Shown in pieces: positions 29,625 through 38,395 of a DNA stretch of 64,000 nt. Both the position numbers and the translations under genes were made by a program. The notes under the pieces were generated by a model. That model was not told the DNA's origin and made no database searches. It saw only the letters and a program-made list of their open reading frames with translations. Location of the stretch: contig NZ_CP102512.1 in NCBI RefSeq assembly GCF_024612015.1, forward strand, positions 9,796,001-9,860,000. Direction: 5' to 3'. This stretch comes from Streptomyces sp. CA-210063. GTDB taxonomy: Bacteria; Actinomycetota; Actinomycetes; Streptomycetales; Streptomycetaceae. Position 1 is the first letter of the stretch; each line of letters opens with the position of its first letter.

Positions 29625-30415
29625 GGAGGACGACGCTCGCGTACGCGGCCCTGCTCGCCGCACTGGTGGCTTCGACGCTGACGGGCTGCGCCCGCGACGG
29701 CGACACGGACTCCAGGACGCTCTGGAAACCCCGGCCCGGGCTCGCCTGGCAGTGGCAGTTGGACGGAAGGGCCGACCCCTCGGCCGATGTGCCGGTCTAC
29801 GACATCGACGGCTTCGAGAACTCCGCGGCGGACGTGGCCCGGCTGCACCGGGACGGCCGGAAGGTCATCTGCTACATCAACGTCGGCGCCTGGGAGGACT
29901 TCCGGCCCGACAAGGACGCCTTCCCGCGCTCGGTGCTCGGCGAGCGGAACGGCTGGGCGGGCGAACGGTGGCTGGACATCCGGCGACTCGACGTCCTGCG
30001 GCCCCTCATGGAACGACGCTTCGACATGTGCCGCGACAAGGGCTTCGACGCGGTCGAGCCCGACCTCGTGGAGGGCTACGGCAACGAGACCGGCTTCCCG
30101 CTCACCGCACGCGACCAGCTCACCTACAACCGCATGATCGCGGACATCGCCCACGAGCGCGGACTGTCGGTGGGCCTGAAGAACGACCTGCCCCAGATCC
30201 CCCAGCTCCTGGCCGACTTCGACTTCGCGGTCAACGAGGAGTGCGCGCAGTACGAGGAGTGCGCGCGGCTCACACCGTTCATCGAGGCCGGCAAGGCCGT
30301 GTTCCATGTGGAGTACACGGAACCCAGGAGCAGCTTCTGCGCCGAGTCCCGCCGACTGAAGCTGTCCTCCATGGTGAAGCGACTCGAACTCGGAGTGTGG
30401 CGGCAGCCCTGCTGA
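29621..30415 (+). CDS. GH114-like polygalactosaminidase lipoprotein (Ega3-like)
   Basis: A 264-residue lipoprotein: the signal peptide ends in the lipobox LTGC (C23), so it is anchored on the outer face of the membrane. The GH114 core shows WQWQLDG, VYDIDGFEN, VICYINVGAWEDFRPD, D143/E146/D148 in FDAVEPD, and E206 in AVNEECAQY; an Asp and Glu pair at these places is the expected catalytic machinery. Family members such as fungal Ega3 hydrolyse alpha-1,4-linked galactosamine. Next to Sph3-like and CE18-like genes this strongly suggests a deacetylated galactosamine polymer. The last gene of the coupled run. Confidence 0.82.
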   Translation: MRRTTLAYAALLAALVASTLTGCARDGDTDSRTLWKPRPGLAWQWQLDGRADPSADVPVYDIDGFENSAADVARLHRDGRKVICYINVGAWEDFRPDKDAFPRSVLGERNGWAGERWLDIRRLDVLRPLMERRFDMCRDKGFDAVEPDLVEGYGNETGFPLTARDQLTYNRMIADIAHERGLSVGLKNDLPQIPQLLADFDFAVNEECAQYEECARLTPFIEAGKAVFHVEYTEPRSSFCAESRRLKLSSMVKRLELGVWRQPC

Positions 30416-30459
30416 CCGTCATGGGCTGACCGTCATGGGCGCGAAATCAGGAGGACGGC

Positions 30460-30966
30460 ATGGAGTGGCCGACCGGGATCGAAGAACAGGTCGCTCTGGT
30501 GGACGCGGCGCTGCGGCCCATCGCCGAGGCGCCGGTGGACATCGGTGATCCCGACTGGGCGGAGAAGACGCGGCAGCGGCCGGACGCCATGGACGAGGCG
30601 GGTGTCCGGGCGGAGGCCGAGTCCGTGCTGCGCGCCATGCTCACCGCCTACGCGGACGGCGACGAGGAACTGCGTACGTCCATCCGCGGCCTCTTCGATC
30701 GCCACACCGCGTTCCGCTGGGGCGTGCACCTGCCCTTCGAACCCACCCCCGAGGGCTTCCGGCTGCGCCTGCTCCACCTGTCCGCCGTCGACCAGGGCTC
30801 CGACACACGTGACGAACTGCTGGCGCTGGGCGACCTGTGCGAGCAGGCGCGGGAGGCGGGAATCGACCTCGGCCCGCTCCTGCGCGAGGCGGCTGACCTG
30901 TCCAGCCGGGAGGACAAGTACGGCATGGGCTCCATGCGGGACATCCTGCTCCGCACCGCCCGGTGA
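30460..30966 (+). CDS. Hypothetical protein
   Basis: A 168-residue acidic, mainly helical protein with no signal peptide or membrane span. An AGGAGG site lies six bases before the ATG, and codon use is typical. It follows the GH114 gene by 44 bases and may be co-transcribed with it. Motifs such as FRWGVHLPFEPTPEGFRLRLL do not match a family I know. Confidence 0.65.
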   Translation: MEWPTGIEEQVALVDAALRPIAEAPVDIGDPDWAEKTRQRPDAMDEAGVRAEAESVLRAMLTAYADGDEELRTSIRGLFDRHTAFRWGVHLPFEPTPEGFRLRLLHLSAVDQGSDTRDELLALGDLCEQAREAGIDLGPLLREAADLSSREDKYGMGSMRDILLRTAR

Positions 30967-31200
30967 CCGATGGGCGCGAGCGACGTGGGGTGTCAGTGGT
31001 GGCTGCGGTGATCGCCGCTGAGCGGCTGACGGGCCGGCTCACACCCCGTGCGGACGCGCGCCGCACCCGCGACGCCCTGTCCCCTGGCGCACAACCGAGC
31101 GTGACCTGCCTGTTTACCCGCGGAAGAGGAGCGCGCCCCGGTGGCCTCCGGCTCCTATGGTGGAGATCACACGAAGGCGACGGACGCTGAGGCGGCGACC

Positions 31201-32430
31201 ATGGCGGATACGGCGATCGACTACGCGGCGGTGTTCCAGGCGCTGCCGGGCATGGTGGCGCTGCTGACACCGGAGCTGGTGTACGCGGACGCGAACGAGG
31301 AGTTTCTGAGGATGTCGGGCCGCACCCGTGAGCAGGTGGTCGGCCGGTATCTCTTCGATGTGTTCCCCGACAACCCGGCCGACGCGTCCGCGAGCGGGAT
31401 GCGGAACCTGGCGGCCTCTCTCATCCGGGTGGCGGAGAGCGGTGAGCGGGACTCCATGGCGCTGCAGCGGTACGACGTGGAGTCGGTGCAGCGGCCGGGG
31501 GAGTGGGAGGAGCGGTACTGGAGCCCGGTGAACGTGCCGGTCGTCGGCCCCGACGGAAGCGTGATGCTGCTGATCCACAAGGTCGAGGAGGTCACCGAGC
31601 TGATCCGGGGCCGCGAGCGCGCCCCCGACGACCGGGCCCGCGTGCTGGAGGCCGAGCTGTACACCCGCGCCCGTGAGCTGCAGGAGGTCAACGAACGGCT
31701 GCGCGAGGCGCACGCCCATGAGCGTGAGGTCGCGCTCGCCCTGCAGACGGCGATGCTGCCCGCGCCCCATCCGATCGGACACCACCGGGCGGCCGTGCGC
31801 TACCAGCCGGCGACCGACGCGCTGAACGTGTGCGGCGACTGGTACGACCTCGTCGACCTGTCCGGCGCCGACCGCATCGGTATCGCCGTCGGTGACGTGG
31901 TCGGTCACGGCCTGGCCGCCGCCTGCGTCATGGGCAAGCTGCGCAGCGCGCTCAGCGCCGCGTCCCTCGTCGCGGACGGTCCCGCCGAGGCGCTGGACGC
32001 CCTCGGCCTGTACGCCCGCTCCGTCGACGGCGCCGAGAACACCACCGTCGTCCAGACCTGCATCGACTGGGAGACCCACACGATCACCTACAGCAGCGCC
32101 GGCCATCTGCCGCCCGTACTGCTGGGCCGCGACGGCACGGTCGCCTTCCTCGACCAGGCCACCGACCCACCGCTCGGCGCCCGCCCGGAACACATCCCCC
32201 GCCCCGAGGCCACCCTCGGCTTCACCGAGGGCGACACCCTGGTCCTGTACACGGACGGTCTGGTCGAACGGCGCGGCGAGGACATCGACCACAGCCTCGC
32301 CCGGCTGGCCGACGCCCTCACCCGCCACCGCCGATCCGCCCCCGAGCCACTCGCCGACGCCCTCCTCCTCGACCTGCTCCCCTCCGGACGCGCCACCGAC
32401 GACACCGCCCTCGTCATCATCCGGTTGTGA
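31201..32430 (+). CDS. PAS-domain PP2C-type (SpoIIE/RsbU) serine phosphatase
   Basis: A 409-residue signalling phosphatase. A PAS domain (about 5-130; VFQALPGMVALLTPELVYADAN) is joined by a helical linker (about 140-180) to a PP2C-like SpoIIE domain with metal-binding aspartates in GDWYDLV, VGDVVGHG and GRATDDTALV. Such proteins dephosphorylate anti-sigma-factor antagonists and so release sigma factors. The ATG at 31201 was preferred to 31141 because the PAS domain begins right after it. It ends in a GTGA overlap with the AraC-type gene. Confidence 0.85.
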   Translation: MADTAIDYAAVFQALPGMVALLTPELVYADANEEFLRMSGRTREQVVGRYLFDVFPDNPADASASGMRNLAASLIRVAESGERDSMALQRYDVESVQRPGEWEERYWSPVNVPVVGPDGSVMLLIHKVEEVTELIRGRERAPDDRARVLEAELYTRARELQEVNERLREAHAHEREVALALQTAMLPAPHPIGHHRAAVRYQPATDALNVCGDWYDLVDLSGADRIGIAVGDVVGHGLAAACVMGKLRSALSAASLVADGPAEALDALGLYARSVDGAENTTVVQTCIDWETHTITYSSAGHLPPVLLGRDGTVAFLDQATDPPLGARPEHIPRPEATLGFTEGDTLVLYTDGLVERRGEDIDHSLARLADALTRHRRSAPEPLADALLLDLLPSGRATDDTALVIIRL

Positions 32431-33331
32431 GGCGGCGAGGTCCGGACTTGCTCGCCCAGCTGCGGTCGTCCGGATCCGGCTGGGGCTGTGCCGTGGACCG
32501 GCTGGCACCGCGGGGTTCCATCTCATCGCCGAGGGCGTCTGCTGGCTGCGGACCGCCGAGGCGCCACCGGTGTGTGTCCGGGGACGTGGTGCTGTTGCCG
32601 CGCGGCACGCCGCACCGACTGCTCGGGGCCCCGACGAAGAGGCCATCCCGTACGCGGAGTTGGAGGCCGCTCACCCGCCGGGCGGGGAGGGCGTGGTCGA
32701 CCTCGGCGGGGCCGGGCCCGTCGTGCGGGTGGTGTGCGGCAAGTTCCACTACGCCGGCAATACCGACGGGCATCCGGTGCTGTCGGCGCTGCCGGAGGTC
32801 GTCCATGTGCCCGGCATGAGCGCCGACCCCGGGTTGCAGGATGTCGTCCGGACCCTCGCCACCGAGACGGCGGGCGGGCAGCCCGGCTCCCGGGCAGTGG
32901 CCACCCGTCTGACCGAGGTGCTCTTCGTGCTCGCGATCCGCGCCTGGATCGAACGGGCCGACACCGCCGGCGAGACGGGACCGTCCTGGCTGACCGCCCT
33001 GCGCGACCCGCGCATCGGAACCGCCCTGTCACTGATGCACGAAGAGCCGCACCGCGACTGGACGGTGGAGAGCCTGGCCCGCACCGTCACGATGTCCCGC
33101 CCGGCCTTCGCTCGCCAGTTCAAGGAGGTGGTGGGCCTCACCCCGCTGGCCTACCTCTCTCGCGTGCGGATCGACCTGGCCGCCCGCCTGCTGCGCGACA
33201 CCGACAACCCGGTCGGCGACATCGCGCAAGCCGTCGGATACCGCTCCGAGTTCGCCTTCTCGCGGGCGTTCTCCCGGGAACAGGGCATCGCGCCCGGCCG
33301 CTACCGTCGTACGGCATCAGTCCCTTCCTGA
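32427..33331 (+). pseudogene. AraC-family (cupin_6) regulator broken by frameshifts
   Basis: The gene opens with the GTG at 32427 overlapping the phosphatase stop and reads DLLAQLRSSGSGWGCAV. It must then shift frame near 32510 (to FHLIAEGVCWLR), again near 32580 (to GDVVLLPRGTPHRLLG), and once more near 32630 (to IPYAELEAAHPP) to follow a normal cupin_6-AraC protein. From there the frame is intact to the end: two helix-turn-helix units (WTVESLARTVTMSRPAFARQF; NPVGDIAQAVGYRSEFAFSRAF). The shifts fit a base missing, one gained and one missing. This is either a decaying gene or sequencing error; the end abuts the opposing lyase gene with no gap. Confidence 0.75.
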
Positions 33332-34150
33332 TCAGCCGCTTGCTGAAGCTTCGCCTCCGTCGGCAGGGTGCGGCGGTACGGCCCGGTTGTTGAGGTCCAC
33401 CGAGAGGAAGATGTCGTTCGCGACGGGGGTTCGGCTCTCCTCCGCGAGCTGGCCGATGAGTCCGGCCGTGCGGGCGAGCAGGGCGAAGGCGCGCAGCAGC
33501 TCCAGCGGGAGGCCGAGATCGGCGAGCGCGGCGCCGCACGTTCCGGCGCCGTTGAGGGGGAGTGTCCTGCCGAGCACCTGGGGGTGGACACGGCCGATGG
33601 CCGCCAACAGCGACAGGTGCGGGCCGAGCAGGCCTTCCTCGTCAGCGATCTGGAACAAGCGCGGGGTGCGGGGGTCGCCCTGCTTGTGGACGTGGTGCCC
33701 GAGGCCGGGGATCATCCTCCTGGCCTCCCGCGCGGAACGTACGGTGACGAGGGCGAGTTCGTCCCAGTCGGCCTCGTCGGTCGGGTGATCGCCTTCCAGC
33801 GTCGACAGCACGTTGTGCAGGAACAGGCCGCAGTCCTCGGTCACGCCGAGGAAGCGGGAGCCGCCGCCGAGCAACCCGGCGGCGAGGGCCCCCTGGACGG
33901 AGTCGGGGGCCGACAGGTAGGTCAGCCGGGCCGTTATGGCGGTCGGGGTGAAGCCGTGGTCGGCGAGTGCGGCGAGCACGGCCTCGAACACCCGTGTCTC
34001 GCCGGGGGTCGGGCGGCGCTGGGTGGCCAGCCAGAACGCCAGCTCGCCGAATCCCACCTTGCCCATCACGTCCTCGGCGAGGTCCTGCCCGAGCAGGGTG
34101 ATGCTGTGCAGGGACGAGGCGCCGAGCGCGGTCGGGTACTCAGGCATCAC
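33332..34150 (-). CDS. Citrate synthase/citryl-CoA lyase-like protein
   Basis: A 272-residue member of the citrate-synthase fold, shorter than citrate synthase itself (about 370). The C-terminal catalytic signature IPGLGHHVHKQGDPR and an internal TED motif are present. Short members next to class III CoA-transferases are annotated as citryl-CoA lyases, cleaving a CoA ester to an acyl-CoA and a 2-oxoacid. It starts at GTG 34150 or ATG 34147, overlapping the CoA-transferase end, so the two are coupled. Final gene of the dioxygenase-amidohydrolase operon; the substrate is unknown. Confidence 0.75.
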   Translation of the reverse strand: MMPEYPTALGASSLHSITLLGQDLAEDVMGKVGFGELAFWLATQRRPTPGETRVFEAVLAALADHGFTPTAITARLTYLSAPDSVQGALAAGLLGGGSRFLGVTEDCGLFLHNVLSTLEGDHPTDEADWDELALVTVRSAREARRMIPGLGHHVHKQGDPRTPRLFQIADEEGLLGPHLSLLAAIGRVHPQVLGRTLPLNGAGTCGAALADLGLPLELLRAFALLARTAGLIGQLAEESRTPVANDIFLSVDLNNRAVPPHPADGGEASASG

Positions 34151-35318
34151 TGTCCTCCGGTCCGTCCGCGAGCCACTTGCGCAGTTCGGCTCCGTGTTCG
34201 TCCAGCTCCGGTGGTGGCAGCCGGTAGGCGGCGGGGGTCTCGGAGAAGCGGATCGGGTGCCGGGTGGTGGGTACGGCCCGGTCGCCGTCGCCGACCTCGA
34301 CGACCGGGTCGAGCCCGAAGCGTTCGGCCATCGCGAAGCCGCCGTCGATGGTGTTGATCGGTCCGCACGGGACCCCGGCGTCGACGAGCAGATCGAACCA
34401 CTCGAGGGCGGTCCGCGTCCTCAACTGCTGGACCAGGAGCGGCCGGAGCTCTTTCCGCCGTTGGGTACGGTCGGCGTTGTGCCGGAAGCGGGGATCGTCG
34501 GCGGTCTCGGGGATCCCCAGTACTTCGCACAGCTTGCGGAACTGCCCGTCGTTGGCCGCGGTGACGATCAGGTCCTGGTCGGCCGTCGGCAGCGGTTCGT
34601 AGGGGAAGACGCTGGGGTGTGCGTTACCCATCCGGTAGGGAACGGTGCCGCCGGCGACGTAGGAGGAACTGTGGTTGACCAGCCCGGTCAGCGCCGACGA
34701 CAGCAGGTTCACCTCGACGAGCTGGCCCCGCCCGGTGGTGTCGCGGTGGCGCAGTGCGGCGAGGATGCCGATGGTGGCGTGGTTGCCCGCCATCACGTCG
34801 AAGACGGAGATCCCCGCCCGGTACGGCGGCCCGTCCGGATCGCCGGTCAGGCTCATCAGCCCTGATATCGCCTGCACCATCAGGTCGTAGCCGGGTACGT
34901 TCCGGCCCGGTCCGGCTCCGAAACCGCTGATCGACGCGTACACCACGCCCGGGTTCCCGGCGCTCACCGAGGCGTGGTCGAGGCCGTACCGTGCCAGTCC
35001 GCCCGGCTTGAAGTTCTCGATCACCACGTCCGCGCGCCGTGCGAGCTTCCTCGCCAGCCGCGCGTCCGCCTCGTCGCGGAAGTCGAGCGCGAGGGACCGC
35101 TTCCCGCGGTTGATCCCCAGGTAGTAGGTCGACACACCGTCGCGCACCGGCGGCGTCCACGTGCGGGTGTCGTCCCCTTGGGGGCCCTCGACCTTCACCA
35201 CGTCGGCCCCCAGATCGGCGAGCAGCATCGTCGCGTACGGACCGGCGAGGATGCGGGAGAAGTCCGCCACGAGCAGCCCGTGGAGCGGTCCGCGTGAGCC
35301 GGCTGAACCGCTGTTCAC
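34140..35318 (-). CDS. CaiB/BaiF (class III) CoA-transferase
   Basis: A 392-residue enzyme with the family landmarks DFSRILAGPYATMLLADLGADVVKVEGP at the N-terminus, the catalytic-region GYDLMVQAISGLMSLTGDPDGPP, and GVPCGPINTI near the end. It moves CoA between acids, activating or recycling a carboxylate in the pathway. It begins at GTG three bases after the amidohydrolase stop. Together with the citryl-CoA lyase-like partner it suggests that the ring-cleavage product is taken through CoA esters. Confidence 0.85.
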   Translation of the reverse strand: MNSGSAGSRGPLHGLLVADFSRILAGPYATMLLADLGADVVKVEGPQGDDTRTWTPPVRDGVSTYYLGINRGKRSLALDFRDEADARLARKLARRADVVIENFKPGGLARYGLDHASVSAGNPGVVYASISGFGAGPGRNVPGYDLMVQAISGLMSLTGDPDGPPYRAGISVFDVMAGNHATIGILAALRHRDTTGRGQLVEVNLLSSALTGLVNHSSSYVAGGTVPYRMGNAHPSVFPYEPLPTADQDLIVTAANDGQFRKLCEVLGIPETADDPRFRHNADRTQRRKELRPLLVQQLRTRTALEWFDLLVDAGVPCGPINTIDGGFAMAERFGLDPVVEVGDGDRAVPTTRHPIRFSETPAAYRLPPPELDEHGAELRKWLADGPEDSDA

Positions 35319-35321
35319 GGG

Positions 35322-36797
35322 CTACGCCCCCTCGTTCTGCACGGCGACGCCCTCGCCACGGTACTCGCTGTAGGTGTAGGGGTTGGAGATCACCTCGGTT
35401 GTCGGGATCTCCGGCTCCACGGCCTCCCGCCACGCGTCCTCGCCCATGGTGGTCCGCGCGTGGTCCACGGTCGCGGCGACGGCGGTGCGGGCCCGCTCCA
35501 GGTCCACGCCGACCAGTTCGTGCGCGTACTTCACCACGGTCCCGTTGACCAGCACGGTGTGCACGTCGGCGCGGGTGGCCTGGTAGACCACGTGCCCGTA
35601 GGGGTGCAGGATCGGGTACATCGCCGGGCTGCGGTCGTTCTTGAGCAGGACGAGGTCGGCCTTCTTGCCCGGCGTCAACGAGCCGATGGTGTCGCTGAGG
35701 CCGAGCACTCCGGCGCCGCCGATCGTGGCCCACTCCACGACGTCCCGGGCCCGCAGGCTGTGGTGCACCACGGTCTCCCCGGCCGCGTGGGCCGCCATGT
35801 GCTCGCGCGTGCGGTCGGCCGACAGGGTGGCGCGCATCGCCGAGAACAGATCGGCGCTGAACCACACACTGGTGTCCATCGACAGCGACACGGGGATGCC
35901 GTGGCGCCTCAGCCGCCAGGTGGGAGGGTAGCCCTGGCCGGCGTTGTGCTCGCTCTCCGCCGACACCGAGACCGTGCCGCCCGAGGCGGCGATCCGGTGG
36001 TACGAGTCCTCGCTGAGCGTCGCCGAGTGGACATAGGTGACGTCGGGAGTCATGAACCCGTGGTCCCACATCAGACGTATGCCGTTGTCGTTCGTCGCGC
36101 CCCAGACGCCCGCGTGGGTGGTGACAGGGAGGCCGAGTTCACGCGCCGCCTCGAACGCCGCCTTTTCGGGGAACGCGTCGTCACCGGTCACGTCGAAGGC
36201 GAGTTGAAGGCCGAGCATGTCGTCGCGCGAGGCGAAGTTGCGGTCGATGAAGGACCGGAACTCCGGCGAGCTGGTCCACTCCCAGGGCGCACCCAGCAGG
36301 TTGCCGTAGGCCAGTACGAAGCGGCCCGGCACCGCGCGCAGGGATTCGACGGCCGCGTCCCCGTGCTCGGGCGTCTGCAAGCCGTGCGACCAGTCCAGTG
36401 TGGTGGTCACACCCGCGTCGATGGCCTCGATGCCGGACAGCAGGTTGCCGGCGTGGATGTCCTCGGGGCGGAAGATCTTGCCCCAGGTGAGGTAGTAGAA
36501 GACGAAGTACTGCGACAGGGTCCAGTCGGCGCCGAGTCCGCGCAGGGCCGTCTGCCACATGTGGCGGTGCGTGTCGACCATGCCGGGCATGAGGACGCCG
36601 CCGGCGCAGTCCACCACCACCGCGTCGTCCGGTGCCTGGAGGTCCCTTCCGACCTGCTCGATCCGCTCGCCGCGGACCAGGACGTCGCCGCGGTCGAGCA
36701 GGCCGATCGCGGGATCCATGGACAGTACGGTCCCGTCGCGGAACAGGATCGGGCGTTGCGGGGTGAAGTCCTCGTGGCGCGGTTCTTGGATCGTCAT
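35322..36797 (-). CDS. Metal-dependent amidohydrolase (TRZ/ATZ family)
   Basis: A 491-residue cytosolic hydrolase. The metal motif VDTHRHMW, a later THAG, the YVHSATLSEDSY site and SMDTSVWF give the ligand set of the ATZ/TRZ/cytosine-deaminase-like branch. Such enzymes remove amino, chloro or amide groups from (hetero)aromatic compounds. The ATG at 36797 has AGGTGA before it; the frame further upstream is not used. It starts five bases after DoxX. In a dioxygenase operon it may prepare a nitrogen-bearing ring for cleavage, but the substrate is not evident. Confidence 0.82.
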   Translation of the reverse strand: MTIQEPRHEDFTPQRPILFRDGTVLSMDPAIGLLDRGDVLVRGERIEQVGRDLQAPDDAVVVDCAGGVLMPGMVDTHRHMWQTALRGLGADWTLSQYFVFYYLTWGKIFRPEDIHAGNLLSGIEAIDAGVTTTLDWSHGLQTPEHGDAAVESLRAVPGRFVLAYGNLLGAPWEWTSSPEFRSFIDRNFASRDDMLGLQLAFDVTGDDAFPEKAAFEAARELGLPVTTHAGVWGATNDNGIRLMWDHGFMTPDVTYVHSATLSEDSYHRIAASGGTVSVSAESEHNAGQGYPPTWRLRRHGIPVSLSMDTSVWFSADLFSAMRATLSADRTREHMAAHAAGETVVHHSLRARDVVEWATIGGAGVLGLSDTIGSLTPGKKADLVLLKNDRSPAMYPILHPYGHVVYQATRADVHTVLVNGTVVKYAHELVGVDLERARTAVAATVDHARTTMGEDAWREAVEPEIPTTEVISNPYTYSEYRGEGVAVQNEGA

Positions 36798-36801
36798 GCG
36801 G

Positions 36802-37488
36802 TCACCTCGTTGTGGATGCTGGTGTCGTCCGGGCGCTGAGGACCCGGGAGCGGGCGATGAGCGGCACGGCCGCGGCGGCCAGGCCAACGGCCGACGCCGC
36901 GAATCCCCATGCGTGGCCACCGAGTTGGGTCAGGCCGAGGGCGTGGTCGAGGGACCAGGTCCCGGGGCCGGTGAAGGCGAGGACGGCGGCCACCGCGCCG
37001 TACCAGAAGGGCGCCTCGCAGCCGCCCTGCTGGGCCCAGAAGCCGTTCGGCGCGGTCGCCACCGCGGCGACGGTCATCGTGCCGACGGCCACCGCGCAGC
37101 CGCCGGGCGTCAGCAGGCCGGCCGCGACCGAGGCCACTCCGGTTAGGTCCTGTCTCCCCGATCTTCGCGGATCAGCGCGCGGCGTCTGGTGCGGTGCATC
37201 GGCGTGCGGCCGCATCGCCCTCGTACTGGATGTACTTGGGTGATGCGGCCGTGCGGCGAGGTGCCGTGCCAGGCGTCGTGCGCCCGCGAAGACCGGGGAG
37301 ACAGGACCTAGTTCGGCCGCAGCGGCGACGAGCACCATCCGCCGGGCCGGAACGAAGCCCCACCGGTCGAAGACGGCGGCGGTCCCGGCGAGCCCGGCCC
37401 CGCCGAACCAGCCGAACAACTTCTGGGTGCCGTGGCCGAACAGCAGCGCGGCGAGCAGCAACCGCAGCAGGAGCAGCCCCAGGTTCAT
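36802..37488 (-). CDS. DoxX-family membrane protein carrying a 55-codon insertion
   Basis: A 228-residue frame. MNLGLLLLRLLLAALLFGHG-TQKLFGWFGG at the N-terminus and the hydrophobic segments after residue 125 match DoxX-type four-helix membrane proteins, normally about 170 residues. Residues about 62-116 are basic and polar and are encoded by a MITE-like insert (37146-37308 plus duplicated TA) in the short stretch between the first helices and GVASVAAGLLTPGG. Because 165 bases were added, the frame stayed open. Whether the protein still folds is doubtful. ATG overlaps the dioxygenase stop. Confidence 0.75.
   Translation of the reverse strand: MNLGLLLLRLLLAALLFGHGTQKLFGWFGGAGLAGTAAVFDRWGFVPARRMVLVAAAAELGPVSPVFAGARRLARHLAARPHHPSTSSTRAMRPHADAPHQTPRADPRRSGRQDLTGVASVAAGLLTPGGCAVAVGTMTVAAVATAPNGFWAQQGGCEAPFWYGAVAAVLAFTGPGTWSLDHALGLTQLGGHAWGFAASAVGLAAAAVPLIARSRVLSARTTPASTTR
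37146..37308. mobile_element. MITE-like element with 24-bp inverted repeats
   Basis: The ends GGTCCTGTCTCCCCG-A-TCTTCGCG and CGCGAAGA-C-CGGGGAGACAGGACC are inverted repeats with a single mismatch, flanked on both sides by TA. The interior (about 37190-37270) is itself an imperfect inverted repeat, so the whole unit folds into one long hairpin. No transposase is encoded. TA duplication suggests mobilisation by an IS630/Tc1-type transposase. Confidence 0.8.
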
Positions 37489-38366
37489 GGCCGCGGCTCG
37501 TCCGCGGGCCGGGGCTGGAGCACGAAGTCGAACTCGGCGCGCAGAAAGGGCTCGTCGACCGTGCCGCCGTCGGGGGAGGCGCCGGCGGGCTCCTCCGTGA
37601 AGCGCACGATCAGCTCGTCCTTCGTGCCGAACACGACGTCGGTGTCGAGGAATTCGGAGCCCTGCCGGAACAGGTGGGTGATGAGCTTCTCGTAGCCGGG
37701 GTGCTCGATCAGGAAGTGGATGTGTGCGGGACGGAAGTAGCTGATGTCGGTCCCGCTGATCAGAGCTCCGACCGGGCCGTCCATCGGGATCGCGTAGCCG
37801 CGTGGCGCGATGGTGCGCACGCAGTACGTGCCGTCCGCCCGGGTCCGGTACTTCGCGCGCAGCCGCGCCTCGTCGACCTCCGGGAGCTGCGCCTCGTACG
37901 TACCGTCGGCGTCGGCCTGCCACACGTCCAGGACGACGTCCGGGAGCGGTGTGCCGTCGAGGTCCAGCACGCGGCCGGTGACGAACAGCGGGGTGCCCGG
38001 GATACCGTCGGACAGGTCGGCGCCGAACGCCGCCGTGGGCGAGCCGTCGATGTGGAACGGGCCGAGCACCGTCGCCGGAGTAGCGCCTGCCGAGAAGCGG
38101 TGGTTGAGCTGGACGACGAGCGTGCTCAGGCCGAGGACGTCGGAGGCGAGGATGAACTCCTGACGCTTGTCGTCGCTGATCCGGCCGGCGGCCGTGAGCC
38201 ACTCGACGGCCGCCGCCCACTCCTCCTCGGTGAGTCCGACCTCGCGGGCGTACGCGTGGAGGTGCCGCACCAGCGCTGTCATCAACTCGGCGAGCCGGGA
38301 CGAGTGAGCGGTGCCCCACCGCTCCACCGCGAGGTCGGTGAGGTTGTCCTCCGTCACGAAGGCCAT
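37485..38366 (-). CDS. Intradiol ring-cleavage dioxygenase (hydroxyquinol/catechol 1,2-dioxygenase-like)
   Basis: A 293-residue non-haem Fe(III) enzyme. The N-terminal helical dimerisation part (about 1-95) precedes the catalytic beta-sandwich: VLGPFHIDGSP, DVVLDVWQADADG, tyrosine ligands in AKYRTRADGTYCV and GYAIPMDGPVG, and histidine ligands in RPAHIHFLIEHPGY. It opens an ortho-diphenol between the hydroxyls. ATG at 38366 has AAGGAGG upstream, preferred to 38432. It is the first gene of the five-gene minus-strand operon, downstream of a TetR-like palindrome. Confidence 0.88.
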   Translation of the reverse strand: MAFVTEDNLTDLAVERWGTAHSSRLAELMTALVRHLHAYAREVGLTEEEWAAAVEWLTAAGRISDDKRQEFILASDVLGLSTLVVQLNHRFSAGATPATVLGPFHIDGSPTAAFGADLSDGIPGTPLFVTGRVLDLDGTPLPDVVLDVWQADADGTYEAQLPEVDEARLRAKYRTRADGTYCVRTIAPRGYAIPMDGPVGALISGTDISYFRPAHIHFLIEHPGYEKLITHLFRQGSEFLDTDVVFGTKDELIVRFTEEPAGASPDGGTVDEPFLRAEFDFVLQPRPADEPRP

Positions 38367-38395
38367 GGAATCCTCCTTGATTCGTTCCGGCCCGA

